Shown here piece after piece: positions 17,479 to 26,150 of a stretch of 28,951 nt of DNA. The stretch is from assembly GCA_035296965.1 (NCBI GenBank), contig DATGZX010000319.1, forward strand, positions 1 through 28,951, read 5' to 3'. The first letter of the stretch is position 1. Each line of letters opens with the position of its first letter. The position numbers were made by a program, and so were the translations under genes. The notes below the pieces were generated by a model. The model ran no database searches. It had not been told where the DNA came from and saw nothing but the letters and a program-made list of their open reading frames with translations. This DNA comes from DATGZX01 sp035296965 (GTDB lineage Bacteria; Planctomycetota; Planctomycetia; Gemmatales; Gemmataceae).

Positions 17479-18684
17479 TCAACGTGCGACAGTCGCAATG
17501 GGCTGCCAGTGGGGCCACATGGCGGCTTGGCCTTCCTTCAAGTGCGTGATCTGTTTCTCGGAGCGATCCGCAAGGCGCATGACATATAACTGGCGAACTC
17601 CAGCGCGCTTCGAGCCATACGCCAGCCATTTCCCATCGGGAGATGGTTGCGGATGGTAATGCAGAGAGCCGTCTGCTAACTTCGTGAGCTGACGGGTGCT
17701 GCCGTCGAGCATTGCCTGGAACAATTCGACGTTTCTACCGACTTGTGCCGTATAGAAAACCGACTGGCCATCTGCCGACCAAACGGGCAAATCGCTGCTT
17801 CCTCCATGAAAGTCGAAAACGTCAAGGAACTCGATGACGCCTTTGTAGCCGCCGCGGTCAGCCAACTTTCTCAGCCCGGTTCCGTCGGCGCGAACAACCT
17901 GCGGATGACATCGGTAGTGTTCGCCGCTGACGAACAACACCCACTGGCCGTCGGGCGACCACGTCGGTCCGAAGTTGAAAGGCTGACCGGTTTTCACGTG
18001 AAGGAGGTTGGAGCCGTCGGCATCTGCGAGGTAGACCTGGTAGCTTTTGTGATAGGCAATGCGTTTTCCATCGCGTGAGCTGCTAAAGCCGTACGCAAAC
18101 TCCTTCGATTCCTTCGTGAGATCAACCTTTTTGCGACCGTCGCGGTCCATGCGGAAAGGGTGCGAATTGCCGTCGATCAGTGCCGTGAAGCCGAGCCTGG
18201 TTGAATCATTCGGCCAGAAGAACAAGCCGCTGTTATAGAAGCTGACACGTTCCACGGCGGTTGCATTCGTCGCCTTACTCGTGCTGAGATCGACGAGATA
18301 GGAATCAAAGAGCCATCCCTCCTTCGTAAAATGAAACTGCTTGTGCTCCTCCTCCCACTGGGCATTTTCGGGGCTTTGCCAACCACGTCCGATGACAGCC
18401 GTCTTTCCATCAGGCGACCAACCGGCAAACTGCGTCCAGGTATCCGGGTCTTTGGCCAGGCCTTCGGCAACCACCTTCCGTCCCGACCCGTCGCCCTTGA
18501 CGACAACCGCCCGCATGGTGCACACATTCACATGCCGGCCGCCAGGCAGGTTGGTCCTCAGCTCCGTGTAGCCGATCTGTTGCCCGGGCGCGGGCACTGA
18601 TTCGGCCAGGAGCAGCGGCCCGTTCACGAGAGTGAAGATGACCTCGGCTGCGCAGAGGAGCCGCATGAACGAGGAGTAGTGCAT
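17479..18684 (-). CDS. TolB-like beta-propeller protein, exported
   Basis: A 401-residue protein with an N-terminal signal-like hydrophobic stretch (LLCAAEVIFTLVNGPLLLA) and repeated WD40-like/PD40 motifs: FAGWSPDGKTAVIG, SSSRDGKRIAYH, GPTWSPDGQWVLFVSG, PVWSADGQSVFYTA, PQPSPDGKWLAYGS. These are the blades of a TolB-type propeller. It resembles secreted TolB-family proteins rather than the Tol-Pal TolB itself, because no Tol genes are nearby and the N-terminal TolB domain is absent. GGAG is 8 nt before the ATG. It follows the DUF302 gene by 44 nt on the same strand, so the two may be co-transcribed. Role unknown; propellers like this often bind peptides or glycans. Confidence 0.85.
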   Translation of the reverse strand: MHYSSFMRLLCAAEVIFTLVNGPLLLAESVPAPGQQIGYTELRTNLPGGRHVNVCTMRAVVVKGDGSGRKVVAEGLAKDPDTWTQFAGWSPDGKTAVIGRGWQSPENAQWEEEHKQFHFTKEGWLFDSYLVDLSTSKATNATAVERVSFYNSGLFFWPNDSTRLGFTALIDGNSHPFRMDRDGRKKVDLTKESKEFAYGFSSSRDGKRIAYHKSYQVYLADADGSNLLHVKTGQPFNFGPTWSPDGQWVLFVSGEHYRCHPQVVRADGTGLRKLADRGGYKGVIEFLDVFDFHGGSSDLPVWSADGQSVFYTAQVGRNVELFQAMLDGSTRQLTKLADGSLHYHPQPSPDGKWLAYGSKRAGVRQLYVMRLADRSEKQITHLKEGQAAMWPHWQPIATVAR

Positions 18685-18728
18685 CGTGAACTCCAGTCTA
18701 AGGATGGCGCGCCTATGCCGCGGAAAGT

Positions 18729-19139
18729 CTATGCGGAAGTTGCTGCATGGGCCAGGCTGGCTAGGCCGGCGCCCAGGGCCTTGACTGCTTCGTGGTCAGC
18801 AAGGTTGTGGCGCTGTGCCAGGACCTCCACTGGGTGGTAAGTCAGCCAGACCTTGCCCGCCTCGTCTTCCCAGATCAGGACCCGCAATGGTAGGTCGAGG
18901 CCGATGGTTTGCCGGCTTTGCATCAACGGCGTACCTGCCTGCGGATTTCCGAAAATCAATACTTGTGTCGGTCGCAGGGCCAACTTCACCTTCTTTGCCT
19001 CCGCGGCGTGATCGATGTGCGCGAACACTTGGATTCCTTTTTGATCGAGCAATGTTTTCAGGCGCTCGACCGTTTTGAACGCTGTGTGCGCGCTGGGCAG
19101 CGTCACCAGGTCGGCATCGACATGTTCACTCGAACTCAT
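18729..19139 (-). CDS. DUF302 domain protein
   Basis: A 136-residue protein matching the DUF302 pattern: an N-terminal segment in which a helix (TAFKTVERLKTLLDQKGI) precedes QVFAHIDHAAEA, then RPTQVLIFGNPQAGTPLMQ and LPLRVLIWEDEAGKVWLTYHP. DUF302 proteins form a small alpha/beta fold of unknown function, sometimes linked to thiol or metal stress. I chose ATG at 19139 because GGGAG lies 8 nt upstream; a TTG six bases earlier is less likely. No signal peptide is evident, so it is probably cytoplasmic. Confidence 0.88.
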   Translation of the reverse strand: MSSSEHVDADLVTLPSAHTAFKTVERLKTLLDQKGIQVFAHIDHAAEAKKVKLALRPTQVLIFGNPQAGTPLMQSRQTIGLDLPLRVLIWEDEAGKVWLTYHPVEVLAQRHNLADHEAVKALGAGLASLAHAATSA

Positions 19140-19596
19140 GGTCAACTCCCGAAGGCCTGGAACAGGGGTTTTGAAAGGAAGCGATACGCCACCAATCTCG
19201 AGGAAGAGCCCGCAATGGCAAGGTCTCGTCGAGCGCCTGCTGCGCCAACCGTGCTCGCGTGAACCATTCTGTTGACGCGCTCCCCTTCAGTTCGCCGTCA
19301 AACGACGCTTCGGACGCAACAAGGATAGCCTGTCCAGATATTCCCCAATTCTTGGGATTATTGGGATTGACATGGTCAGCATTTAAGCAGAGCATCAAAG
19401 CTGCGGACTGAAGTTGCTTCAGTGCCCCTCTCATCACTCGCCGCCTGGTTCTCTTGAGCCAAGCTGCTTGTCCTGTCTGGGACAAGAATCCCGTCACGGC
19501 GGCGGCCTTCTAGAACTTCCTCCAGTGAGTTACCGCAAGGCCTAGTGCTGCGCCAACCTTCACCTGGTTCCAGGCCAGGTGCGACAGGAGGTCCCT
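19140..19596. other. Divergent intergenic region before csrA
   Basis: 457 bp separating the DUF302 gene (minus) from csrA (plus). A minus-strand open frame with a GTG start at 19497 covers much of it and overlaps the DUF302 start, but shows no family motif and is not called. The repeated phrase GGGATTATTGGGATTGACAT at 19354-19373 contains TTGACA, a possible -35 box, without a convincing -10. The csrA leader hairpin is listed separately. Confidence 0.4.
19561..19596 (+). promoter_or_regulatory. csrA leader: hairpin plus GGA-containing ribosome-binding site
   Basis: CACCTGG (19561-19567) pairs perfectly with CCAGGTG (19575-19581) around a 7-nt loop. Five nt later comes ACAGGAGGT (19585-19593), the ribosome-binding site, which also resembles a CsrA target (A-C-A-R-G-G-A). 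CsrA proteins commonly bind GGA motifs that overlap the start region of their own mRNA. The loop itself contains AGG but no GGA until the following base is included. Autoregulation is an inference. Confidence 0.5.
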
Positions 19597-19818
19597 ATGT
19601 TGGTACTATCGAGAAAAGTCGGGGAAGAAATCGTCATCGGCGAGAATATCCAGGTAAAAGTCGTTGCTATTCAGGGAGGGCACGTGCGCATCGGCATCAG
19701 CGCTCCCGAAGAAATCATGGTCGATCGTTCGGAGGTTCATGAAAAACGCATGAAACCCTTGAACGCGGCCGCGGTCTTTACCCCACCCACACTTCTCTCC
19801 GTGGATTTAAGAATTTGA
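19597..19818 (+). CDS. csrA: Carbon storage regulator CsrA
   Basis: A 73-residue homologue of the homodimeric RNA-binding regulator CsrA/RsmA, which binds GGA motifs in mRNA leaders and alters translation or stability. The sequence begins MLVLSRKVGEEIVIGENI and continues VRIGISAPEEIMVDRSEV. The RNA-contacting residues L4, R6 and R44 are present. The tail after about residue 55 (NAAAVFTPPTLLSVDLRI) is longer and more hydrophobic than in short CsrA proteins. The start is set by AGGAGGT 4 nt upstream. It is monocistronic here: no fliW or flagellar gene adjoins it, and a terminator follows the stop at once. Confidence 0.95.
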   Translation: MLVLSRKVGEEIVIGENIQVKVVAIQGGHVRIGISAPEEIMVDRSEVHEKRMKPLNAAAVFTPPTLLSVDLRI

Positions 19819-19819
19819 T

Positions 19820-19845
19820 GGAAGCGCCTTCAGCGCTTCCTTCCT
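19820..19845 (+). terminator. Rho-independent-like terminator of csrA
   Basis: GGAAGCGC (19820-19827) pairs perfectly with GCGCTTCC (19833-19840) around a 5-nt loop and is followed by TTCCT. It begins one base after the csrA stop. The T-tract is short, so termination strength is uncertain. Confidence 0.6.
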
Positions 19846-19938
19846 GGCCTGGCCCTGAATCCTCCTGCAAGAGTCGGGCATCCACTCTCCGCGAAAACCG
19901 AGCTGAGAGCAACCCCCGAGAGGCCTGGCCCGAAACGC

Positions 19939-20820
19939 TCACTTTAGCCATACGCGCAGGTGCAGCGAACCTCGTTCCACGGAAGCCACGTGCTCAAACC
20001 GATAGAGGTGACGCACTTTATCGGACCATTCAAAGAAGGCCTTCGTTTCTCCAAACAACTCGGAGAAGCTCCAGTCATCAAAAATCAAAAATGCTCCGTT
20101 GGTCAGCCGGCCTTCAAGAAACGAGAGGCAATCGACGGCCGAGTAGTACAGATCACAATCGATGTGCGCAAAGGCGATCTGACGCAGCGCCGGGTCGGCG
20201 AGGATCTCTCTCGATGTGAGCGTCTCGGAAAACCAGCCTTTGACGAGATGAACATGCTTGCGCACATCACACTTGAGAGTTTGGAGTACCGCCTCAAGTG
20301 GGGCCGCGTACTGTCCCGCCTGGAAGCAGCTGACATCGTGTTGGGAGACAGCAGGCAATCCTTCGAAGCTGTCAAAACCGTAAATCGGGGTGGACAGACC
20401 TAGTTGTTCGCACTTCTCCACAATATTATTCAGGCTGCCGCCGTCGTGAACTCCAAATTCGAGGATTGCCCCTTCCAGCTTCTCGGTTTTGATCGTGTCC
20501 ATGTACTTTTTGAACTGCGCGCACTTGAAGCCATACATGATGCCAAAAAGCTGAACGCTTTCGGGCGATTCGTAGTCAAACGACCAGAAGAGACAATTGT
20601 CCCCGCGGGGAATGTCTCGGCCAAAGATTTCGATGCACTTCGCCCCGTAAGTGGGAAGGCATCGCTCGCGGGTTCGATCAGTCTCTACGGTCGGCTCCGA
20701 GCGCGCCTGGCTACTCGCTATAGAAGCGAGTTGCTCTTGCAGCCGGGCATAACCGCTGGCACGCATCAGGCGCAAGTTAGCGAGGCGCAGGACCGAATTG
20801 ATCGACTTGCCCAACTTCAT
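19939..20820 (-). CDS. TylF/macrocin O-methyltransferase-like SAM-dependent methyltransferase
   Basis: A 293-residue protein resembling the TylF family (macrocin O-methyltransferase-type), class I methyltransferases that often act on sugars. Marks are the SAM-binding loop ILEFGVHDGGSLNNI (119-133), IYGFDSFEGLP (146-156), GWFSETL (195-201), FAHIDCDLYYSAVDCLSFL (217-235) and FLIFDDW (244-250), whose acidic residues match the metal/SAM positions of the family. Start at 20820 is supported by AAGGAGG 7 nt upstream; an open extension to 21027 is not homologous. The N-terminal ~70 residues are an extra helical region. No glycosyltransferase or polyketide genes flank it, so its substrate, perhaps a cell-surface glycan, is unknown. 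Confidence 0.85.
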   Translation of the reverse strand: MKLGKSINSVLRLANLRLMRASGYARLQEQLASIASSQARSEPTVETDRTRERCLPTYGAKCIEIFGRDIPRGDNCLFWSFDYESPESVQLFGIMYGFKCAQFKKYMDTIKTEKLEGAILEFGVHDGGSLNNIVEKCEQLGLSTPIYGFDSFEGLPAVSQHDVSCFQAGQYAAPLEAVLQTLKCDVRKHVHLVKGWFSETLTSREILADPALRQIAFAHIDCDLYYSAVDCLSFLEGRLTNGAFLIFDDWSFSELFGETKAFFEWSDKVRHLYRFEHVASVERGSLHLRVWLK

Positions 20821-21662
20821 GTTCCCATCCTCCTTGACCTCTGAGAAGGGCCCTGATAGCTCACATTCCGGGCTCCTTCGCCACAAGCGCTTGCGGCAAA
20901 CAGAGTACCAAGTGCGTTTATGACTGGGTGTCGCAGAGACGCAAGAGGCCCTCAACGGGCGGCTACGTGTCGCCGACGGTGCAGCGGGTGTCGAACTGAT
21001 TGCCGTTGCGCTCGATCTGGACCTCAAAGATGCGCTTCGTTATCGAGGATGAGCAGGCCCCCGGCTCGAACCAGCCCCGTTTCTGAGCCCCCGGGGACGT
21101 ACGCAACCCGCGTGGCCGCAGGCGCGCCCACGTCCAACAGGCAAAGGACAGGTATTGTTGCGGCGGAACTATAGGAAGGGGCCACGTGCTGGTCAAGATG
21201 AATATGGTCGGTCGTCCGAAGACCGTGAGCTGAAGATCCATGAACATTGGACACGAGCCGGCCCGTCAGGCATGCGCCGATTTTCGCTCCTGCGCTGGGT
21301 CGCTCGATCACTCTCCTTTTTCCCTTCGCAATCGCTCTGCCTCTGCGTGCCCGTTACGGGACTGCGGCGCGTGACGGGCCTTGTTGAGATGCGCAGGCAA
21401 GCAGGGGCATTCTGCCGTGCGATTTGCACGGCGTTAGATTGCAAACTGCACTGGCGAAGCTGTTTCACGCGCAGCCGGTGTGGAACTCCATCGTCCGTCT
21501 CCGCTCCGCGGCGCGGCATGGAACTTGCGACCCCCATCTCCCTCGACATCCAACGGAAGGTGAAGACGGGCGTGCGCGGGCAGTTGTCCCGCTGACTCGA
21601 AGCAAAGCTGCGGCATCGGGTACCGCGATCGTTTTGTGGTCCACTCTGAAATGGGGGTTACA
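20821..21662. other. Gene-poor 842-bp region
   Basis: No gene is called here. On the minus strand, two overlapping frames (21024-21311 and 20963-21247) have fairly protein-like composition, for example ATIPVLCLLDVGAPAATRVA in one and RIFEVQIERNGNQFDTRC in the other. Neither matches a family I recognise; a frameshifted remnant is possible. The segment presumably also holds promoters for the methyltransferase (minus) and the kdp-linked genes (plus). Confidence 0.45.
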
Positions 21663-21854
21663 ATGTCTGACGAGCAGAAAGATAAGGTCGCAGTGAGCCT
21701 GGTGCTCGACCGAAAGTTGCTGGAACGCATTGACAGTGCCATCAAGCATTTGCCCCCGGGCTGGGACAGGACGCGGGTGCTCGAGGTCGGGGCAGTGGAA
21801 TTGCTGGAGCAGTTGGCAAGAAAGTATAACAAGGGTAAACCTTTCCCTCAGTAA
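21663..21854 (+). CDS. Small ribbon-helix-helix-like protein
   Basis: A 63-residue protein with a short strand followed by a helix (VAVSLVLDRKLLERIDSAIK) and a second helix (RTRVLEVGAVELLEQLARKY), which fits the ribbon-helix-helix DNA-binding fold of small repressors and antitoxins. GGGGG lies 6 nt before the ATG; upstream in-frame starts lack such a site. It stands 137 nt before kdpA on the same strand and no toxin gene adjoins it, so it could be a local regulator of the kdp genes. This is inference; similarity is only at the level of fold pattern. Confidence 0.6.
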   Translation: MSDEQKDKVAVSLVLDRKLLERIDSAIKHLPPGWDRTRVLEVGAVELLEQLARKYNKGKPFPQ

Positions 21855-21991
21855 AGGCTATCGTTGCCCAGCCCGCCGGTTCCGAAGGGTTGGACACTGG
21901 GGGAGCATGCCGGTCCGAGCCAAAGACATGGGCAAATTCGCACATTCCGATATGGGGCGGCGAGGGAAGTCCCACAGCGAAAGGCCTTAGG

Positions 21992-23812
21992 ATGTGGCTT
22001 CTTCCTTTGCTGATCGTCGGCACGACTGTAGTCCTCTCCGTTCCAACTGGTTTCTACCTGGCCTGGATCGCCGACGGCCGCTATCGCCCGCCGAAGTGGT
22101 TGCACTGGGTCGAGCAACTCGTCGACACGGGCCCACAGGACTGGAAGCAGTACTCGGTCTCCATGCTGCTGTTCAACAGCGTCATGTTCGTCTTCGGGTA
22201 CGTCGTCCTGTCACTCCAGCCCCTCTTGCCGCTGAACCCGGACGGCAAGACGATGCTTGCCCCCACAACGATCTTCCATACGACCTGTTCCTTCCTCACG
22301 AACACGGACCTGCAACATTACGCGGGCGAACAGCACCTGTCTTACTTTAGCCAGCTGGTAGTCATCGGCTGGTACATGTTCGTCTCGGCCAGCGTCGGTT
22401 TTTGCGCCCTGGCCGCAATCACCCGCGCTTTGCGAAGCGACCCCCACATGGGGAACTATTACCTGGACATGTGGCGGGTGGTGGCCTACGCGTTCTTCCC
22501 GGCCAGCCTGGTCATGGGCGTGATCTTGATTGCGGACGGAATGCCCATGACATTCGACCATGCTGCCGTCGCCACCACAGTCGAACCGGGAGCGATGGGA
22601 ACAACGCCGGACGGCAAGCCGCAGCCGCAGGTCATCGCCCGGGGTCCCGTCGCAGCCCTCCTGCCGATCAAGCATTTTGGGACGAACGGCGGCGGCTTCT
22701 TCGGGGCCAACTCAGCTCATCCCTACGAGAACCCCAGCGCCTGGAGCAATTTCCTGGCGTCGATGAACATCTTGTTCTTCCCGTTCGCGCTGGTCGTCAT
22801 GTTCGGGAGAATGCTGAACAATTTGCGACACGCGGCGATGATCTATGGCGTGATGATGTTCATGTTCGTCAGCATGATCGTCTGGGCGATCTACTGGGAC
22901 ACCCTGCAGCCCAATCCGGCCCTGACGGACCAGCCGGCCCGCACGCTCGTCATGAGGAACGCCCGCGGCCAACGGGTCGAGAAACGGATCCCCGCGCTGG
23001 TCGGCCTGCCAGTGGACCAGTCGCTGGGCAACCTGGAGGGCAAGGAGTCGCGTTTCGGCACGTCCGCCGGGGCCACCTTTGCCGCCGTGACGACAGCCGC
23101 GACTTGCGGCTCGGTCAACTGCGCGCACGACAGCCTCAATCCGCTCGCCGGCCTGTCCCCCTTCTTTGGTCTGTGGATCAACTGCGTCTTTGGAGGGAAG
23201 GGGGTCGGCCTGATCAACATGCTGATTTACATCATCATTGCCGTATTCCTCGCCGGCTTGCTGGTAGGGCGGACACCCGAGTACCTGGGGAAAAAGGTCG
23301 AAGCGCGCGAACTGAAGCTGGCCGTCCTGGCGCTGCTGGTCCACCCCATCCTCATCCTGGCCGCAACCGGCCTGTTCGCCGCCGTCGGCTGGGGCGCCAG
23401 GTCCACCAGCAATCCCGGTCCCCACGGCCTTGCGGAGATCATCTACGAGTTCAGCTCGGCCTCCGCCAACAACGGCTCGGAATTTGGCGGGCTCCAGCAA
23501 ACCTGGGGTTCGAACAAGCCCGAAGACAACAAGAGCCCTCCGGCACCGTACAGCCCGCAGTGGGATATTGGCACAGGCCTCGTCATGCTGTTGGGTCGAT
23601 TTCTGCCGATCATCGCCCCGATCGCTTTCGCAGCCAGTCTGAGCGCCAAGAAGCCAACCCCTTTCACGGTTGGTACTCTCCGGACTGACACGATCACGTT
23701 CGGGATCTTTCTTCTGGGAACCATCCTTCTGGTGGGCGCGCTCTTGTTTATGCCAGCCGCCATGCTTGCTAGTGTCGCCGAGCACCTGGGACCGACTCCC
23801 TTTGGAGGCTGA
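21992..23812 (+). CDS. kdpA: Potassium-transporting ATPase subunit A (KdpA)
   Basis: The 606-residue K+-selective channel-like subunit of the KdpFABC pump. All four selectivity-filter loops are visible: SFLTNTDLQHY (100-110), FGTNGGGFFGANSAHPYENP (229-248), TTAATCGSVNCAHDSLNPL (367-385) and SSASANNGSEFGG (near 488-500). Ten or so membrane segments are evident. It is somewhat longer than E. coli KdpA (557 aa), largely through loops such as the 420-440-type charged stretch around NKPEDNKSP and the segment before loop 2. The ATG at 21992 has only weak ribosome-binding sequence (TTAGG); an open upstream extension is not similar to the family. kdpB follows 56 nt later. No kdpF is visible upstream. 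Confidence 0.96.
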   Translation: MWLLPLLIVGTTVVLSVPTGFYLAWIADGRYRPPKWLHWVEQLVDTGPQDWKQYSVSMLLFNSVMFVFGYVVLSLQPLLPLNPDGKTMLAPTTIFHTTCSFLTNTDLQHYAGEQHLSYFSQLVVIGWYMFVSASVGFCALAAITRALRSDPHMGNYYLDMWRVVAYAFFPASLVMGVILIADGMPMTFDHAAVATTVEPGAMGTTPDGKPQPQVIARGPVAALLPIKHFGTNGGGFFGANSAHPYENPSAWSNFLASMNILFFPFALVVMFGRMLNNLRHAAMIYGVMMFMFVSMIVWAIYWDTLQPNPALTDQPARTLVMRNARGQRVEKRIPALVGLPVDQSLGNLEGKESRFGTSAGATFAAVTTAATCGSVNCAHDSLNPLAGLSPFFGLWINCVFGGKGVGLINMLIYIIIAVFLAGLLVGRTPEYLGKKVEARELKLAVLALLVHPILILAATGLFAAVGWGARSTSNPGPHGLAEIIYEFSSASANNGSEFGGLQQTWGSNKPEDNKSPPAPYSPQWDIGTGLVMLLGRFLPIIAPIAFAASLSAKKPTPFTVGTLRTDTITFGIFLLGTILLVGALLFMPAAMLASVAEHLGPTPFGG

Positions 23813-23868
23813 CCATTGGTCTCCGACTATGATTCACTGAAGAGCACTGGTGCCGGAGCGAGGGTCCC

Positions 23869-26043
23869 ATGCCACAGGTGAGCCGTCCCCGACCCGATGA
23901 GCCAGTCCCTCCGGTCCGGCACTTGAAGGAGGAGCGCCGGGCAAGCAGGCGTCACAGCCTTTTTGCTCCCGACCTGTTAGCGGCAGCCGTGAAGCAGGCG
24001 TTTATCATGTTGCGGCCAGACATCCAATGGAAAAATCCGGTGATGTTCGTGGTCGAGGTCGGCTCCGTTCTGACGCTGCTCTTCATCATCGTGGCCCGCC
24101 TCGGGCATGAGACGCAGGCGCCCTTACCCTACCTGATCATCCTGGATATTTGGTTGTTCTTGACGGTGTGGTTCGCCAACTTCGCGTCGGCGCTGGCTGA
24201 GGCCCGCGGCAAGGCCCAGGCGGCGGCCCTGCGCAAGACACGGCGGGAAACGCCGGCCCGTCGGCTCCGCGAAAACGGCGAAGTCGAGGAAACCGTGTCC
24301 ACCAACTTGCGCGCGGGCGACCGAGTAGTGGTCGTGGCCGGCCAGATCATTCCCGGTGACGGGGAGATTATCGAGGGCGTAGCCTCGGTCGATGAGTCGG
24401 CCATCACCGGGGAATCGACGCCGGTCATCCGCGAGGCCGGCAGCGATCACTCCGGCGTCACCGGCGGCACCCAGGTCCTGTCGGACCGGATTGTCGTCAA
24501 GATCACCGCCGGGCACGGCGACTCTTTCCTGGACCGGATGATCGCTCTCGTCGAGGGTGCCCACCGGCAGCGCACGCCGAACGAGATCGCCCTGGCGCTG
24601 GTCTTGTCGGCGTTCACGCTGATCTTCGTGATCGTCACAGCCGCCCTGTGGCCGATGGCCCGGTACACCGAAGAGTATATGACCGACTACCTGGGTACGG
24701 GGGAGCCGGTGAAGAGCCTGGGCACGGACGTGCCGACGCTTGTGGCCCTGCTCGTCTGTCTCATTCCCACGACCATTGGCGCTCTGCTGGCCGCCATCGG
24801 CATTGCCGGCATGGACCGGGCCTTACGGGCCAACCTCCTGGCCAAGAGCGGCAAAGCGGTCGAGGTGGCCGGCGACATCGACACCTTACTTTTGGACAAG
24901 ACCGGCACCATCACCGTAGGGAACCGGAGGGCCACTCAATTCATCCCCCTGGGCGAATACACCGCGGTCGAGCTGGGACGATTGGCCGCTCTGGCCTCGG
25001 TCGCCGATCAAACGCCCGAGGGCAAAAGCATCGTCGCGCTTTTCCTGAGGGAGATGGATACCTTCGATCCCGGCGTTGCCACGTTCGCGCCCCTCGATTC
25101 CCACTTCTTGCCGTTCACCGCCCAGACACGCATGAGTGGCGTCAACCTGCCCGACGGCCGGCAGCTGCGCAAGGGTGCTGTGGAGGCAGTGATCGACCAC
25201 GTTCGCTCGGCAGAGGGGAACGTGCCTCCGGGCATGCAGGAGCAGGTGGCGGCAGTCTGTTCGAAAGGAGCGACCCCGCTGCTGGTGAGTGAAGGTGACC
25301 GAATCGCCGGCCTGGTGGTACTCGAAGACGTTCTCAAGCCGCAGATCCGAGAGCGCCTGGAGCGGCTGCGGCGGATGGGCGTGCGCACCGTCATGGTCAC
25401 CGGTGACAACCCGCTGACAGCCAAGGCCATCGCGGAGCAGGCCGGCCTGGACGGCTACGTTGCCCAGGCCACTCCCGAAGCGAAGCTGGAATACATCCGT
25501 CAGGAGCAAGCGAAGGGCAAGCTCGTGGCCATGGTGGGCGACGGCACCAACGACGCACCCGCGCTTGCCCAGGCGGACGTCGGCGTCGCCATGAACTCGG
25601 GCACGCAGGCGGCCAAGGAAGCCGGCAACATCGTGGACCTGGAGAGCGATCCCACCAAGATCATCCAGGTCGTGGAAATGGGCAAGCAGCTCCTCATGAC
25701 TCGAGGGGCCTTGACGACTTTCTCCCTGGCCAACGACCTGGCCAAGTATTTTGCCATCGTGCCCGCCATGTTCGCCGCGACCCTGCCGTGGCTGAAGGTG
25801 ATCGACATCATGGACCTGCACTCGGCTACCTCGGCCATTCTGTCCGCGGTGATCTTCAACGCCCTCATCATCCCCTTGCTTATCCCGATTGCCCTCAAGG
25901 GGGTGAAGTACCGACCAATCGGCGCCGACGCGCTGCTGCGGCAGAATCTGCTCATCTGGGGCCTGGGCGGCGTGATTGTTCCGTTTGTCGGCATCAAACT
26001 CCTGGACTGGCTAGTGGTCGCCCCTCTATTGCCTTTTGAATGA
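23869..26043 (+). CDS. kdpB: Potassium-transporting ATPase subunit B (KdpB), P-type ATPase
   Basis: The 724-residue ATP-hydrolysing subunit of the Kdp K+ pump. The phosphorylation motif DKTGTIT has its aspartate at D343; TGES is at 180-183 (the serine corresponds to the inhibitory phosphorylation site known in E. coli KdpB); MVTGDNPLTAKAIAEQAG and MVGDGTNDAPALAQADVGVA form the ATP and hinge motifs. It is about 40 residues longer than E. coli KdpB because of a basic, proline-rich N-terminal extension before DLLAAAVKQAF. GAGGG lies 5 nt before the ATG. It follows kdpA, but what comes next is not kdpC: a hairpin, repeat copy B, then a flavin-reductase-like gene. Confidence 0.97.
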   Translation: MPQVSRPRPDEPVPPVRHLKEERRASRRHSLFAPDLLAAAVKQAFIMLRPDIQWKNPVMFVVEVGSVLTLLFIIVARLGHETQAPLPYLIILDIWLFLTVWFANFASALAEARGKAQAAALRKTRRETPARRLRENGEVEETVSTNLRAGDRVVVVAGQIIPGDGEIIEGVASVDESAITGESTPVIREAGSDHSGVTGGTQVLSDRIVVKITAGHGDSFLDRMIALVEGAHRQRTPNEIALALVLSAFTLIFVIVTAALWPMARYTEEYMTDYLGTGEPVKSLGTDVPTLVALLVCLIPTTIGALLAAIGIAGMDRALRANLLAKSGKAVEVAGDIDTLLLDKTGTITVGNRRATQFIPLGEYTAVELGRLAALASVADQTPEGKSIVALFLREMDTFDPGVATFAPLDSHFLPFTAQTRMSGVNLPDGRQLRKGAVEAVIDHVRSAEGNVPPGMQEQVAAVCSKGATPLLVSEGDRIAGLVVLEDVLKPQIRERLERLRRMGVRTVMVTGDNPLTAKAIAEQAGLDGYVAQATPEAKLEYIRQEQAKGKLVAMVGDGTNDAPALAQADVGVAMNSGTQAAKEAGNIVDLESDPTKIIQVVEMGKQLLMTRGALTTFSLANDLAKYFAIVPAMFAATLPWLKVIDIMDLHSATSAILSAVIFNALIIPLLIPIALKGVKYRPIGADALLRQNLLIWGLGGVIVPFVGIKLLDWLVVAPLLPFE

Positions 26044-26104
26044 AACCGGATGGTGAAACCGACTTGTGAACTCGCTTGCACTTAACATCCAAGACCTCAC
26101 GTTC

Positions 26105-26130
26105 GCAGGCTCCCCTGCTGGGAGGCCTGC
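26105..26130. terminator. Hairpin downstream of kdpB
   Basis: GCAGGC-TCCC and GGGA-GGCCTGC pair with one bulged base around a short loop, about 60 nt after the kdpB stop. There is no T-tract, so it may be a transcript-end structure rather than a true intrinsic terminator. Confidence 0.35.
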
Positions 26131-26150
26131 CCTGCGTCGAATAGCATGAC

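Noticed and set aside
19126..19497. Minus-strand 123-codon frame upstream of the DUF302 gene
   Set aside because: GTG start, no ribosome-binding site seen, overlap with the DUF302 start and no recognisable domain.
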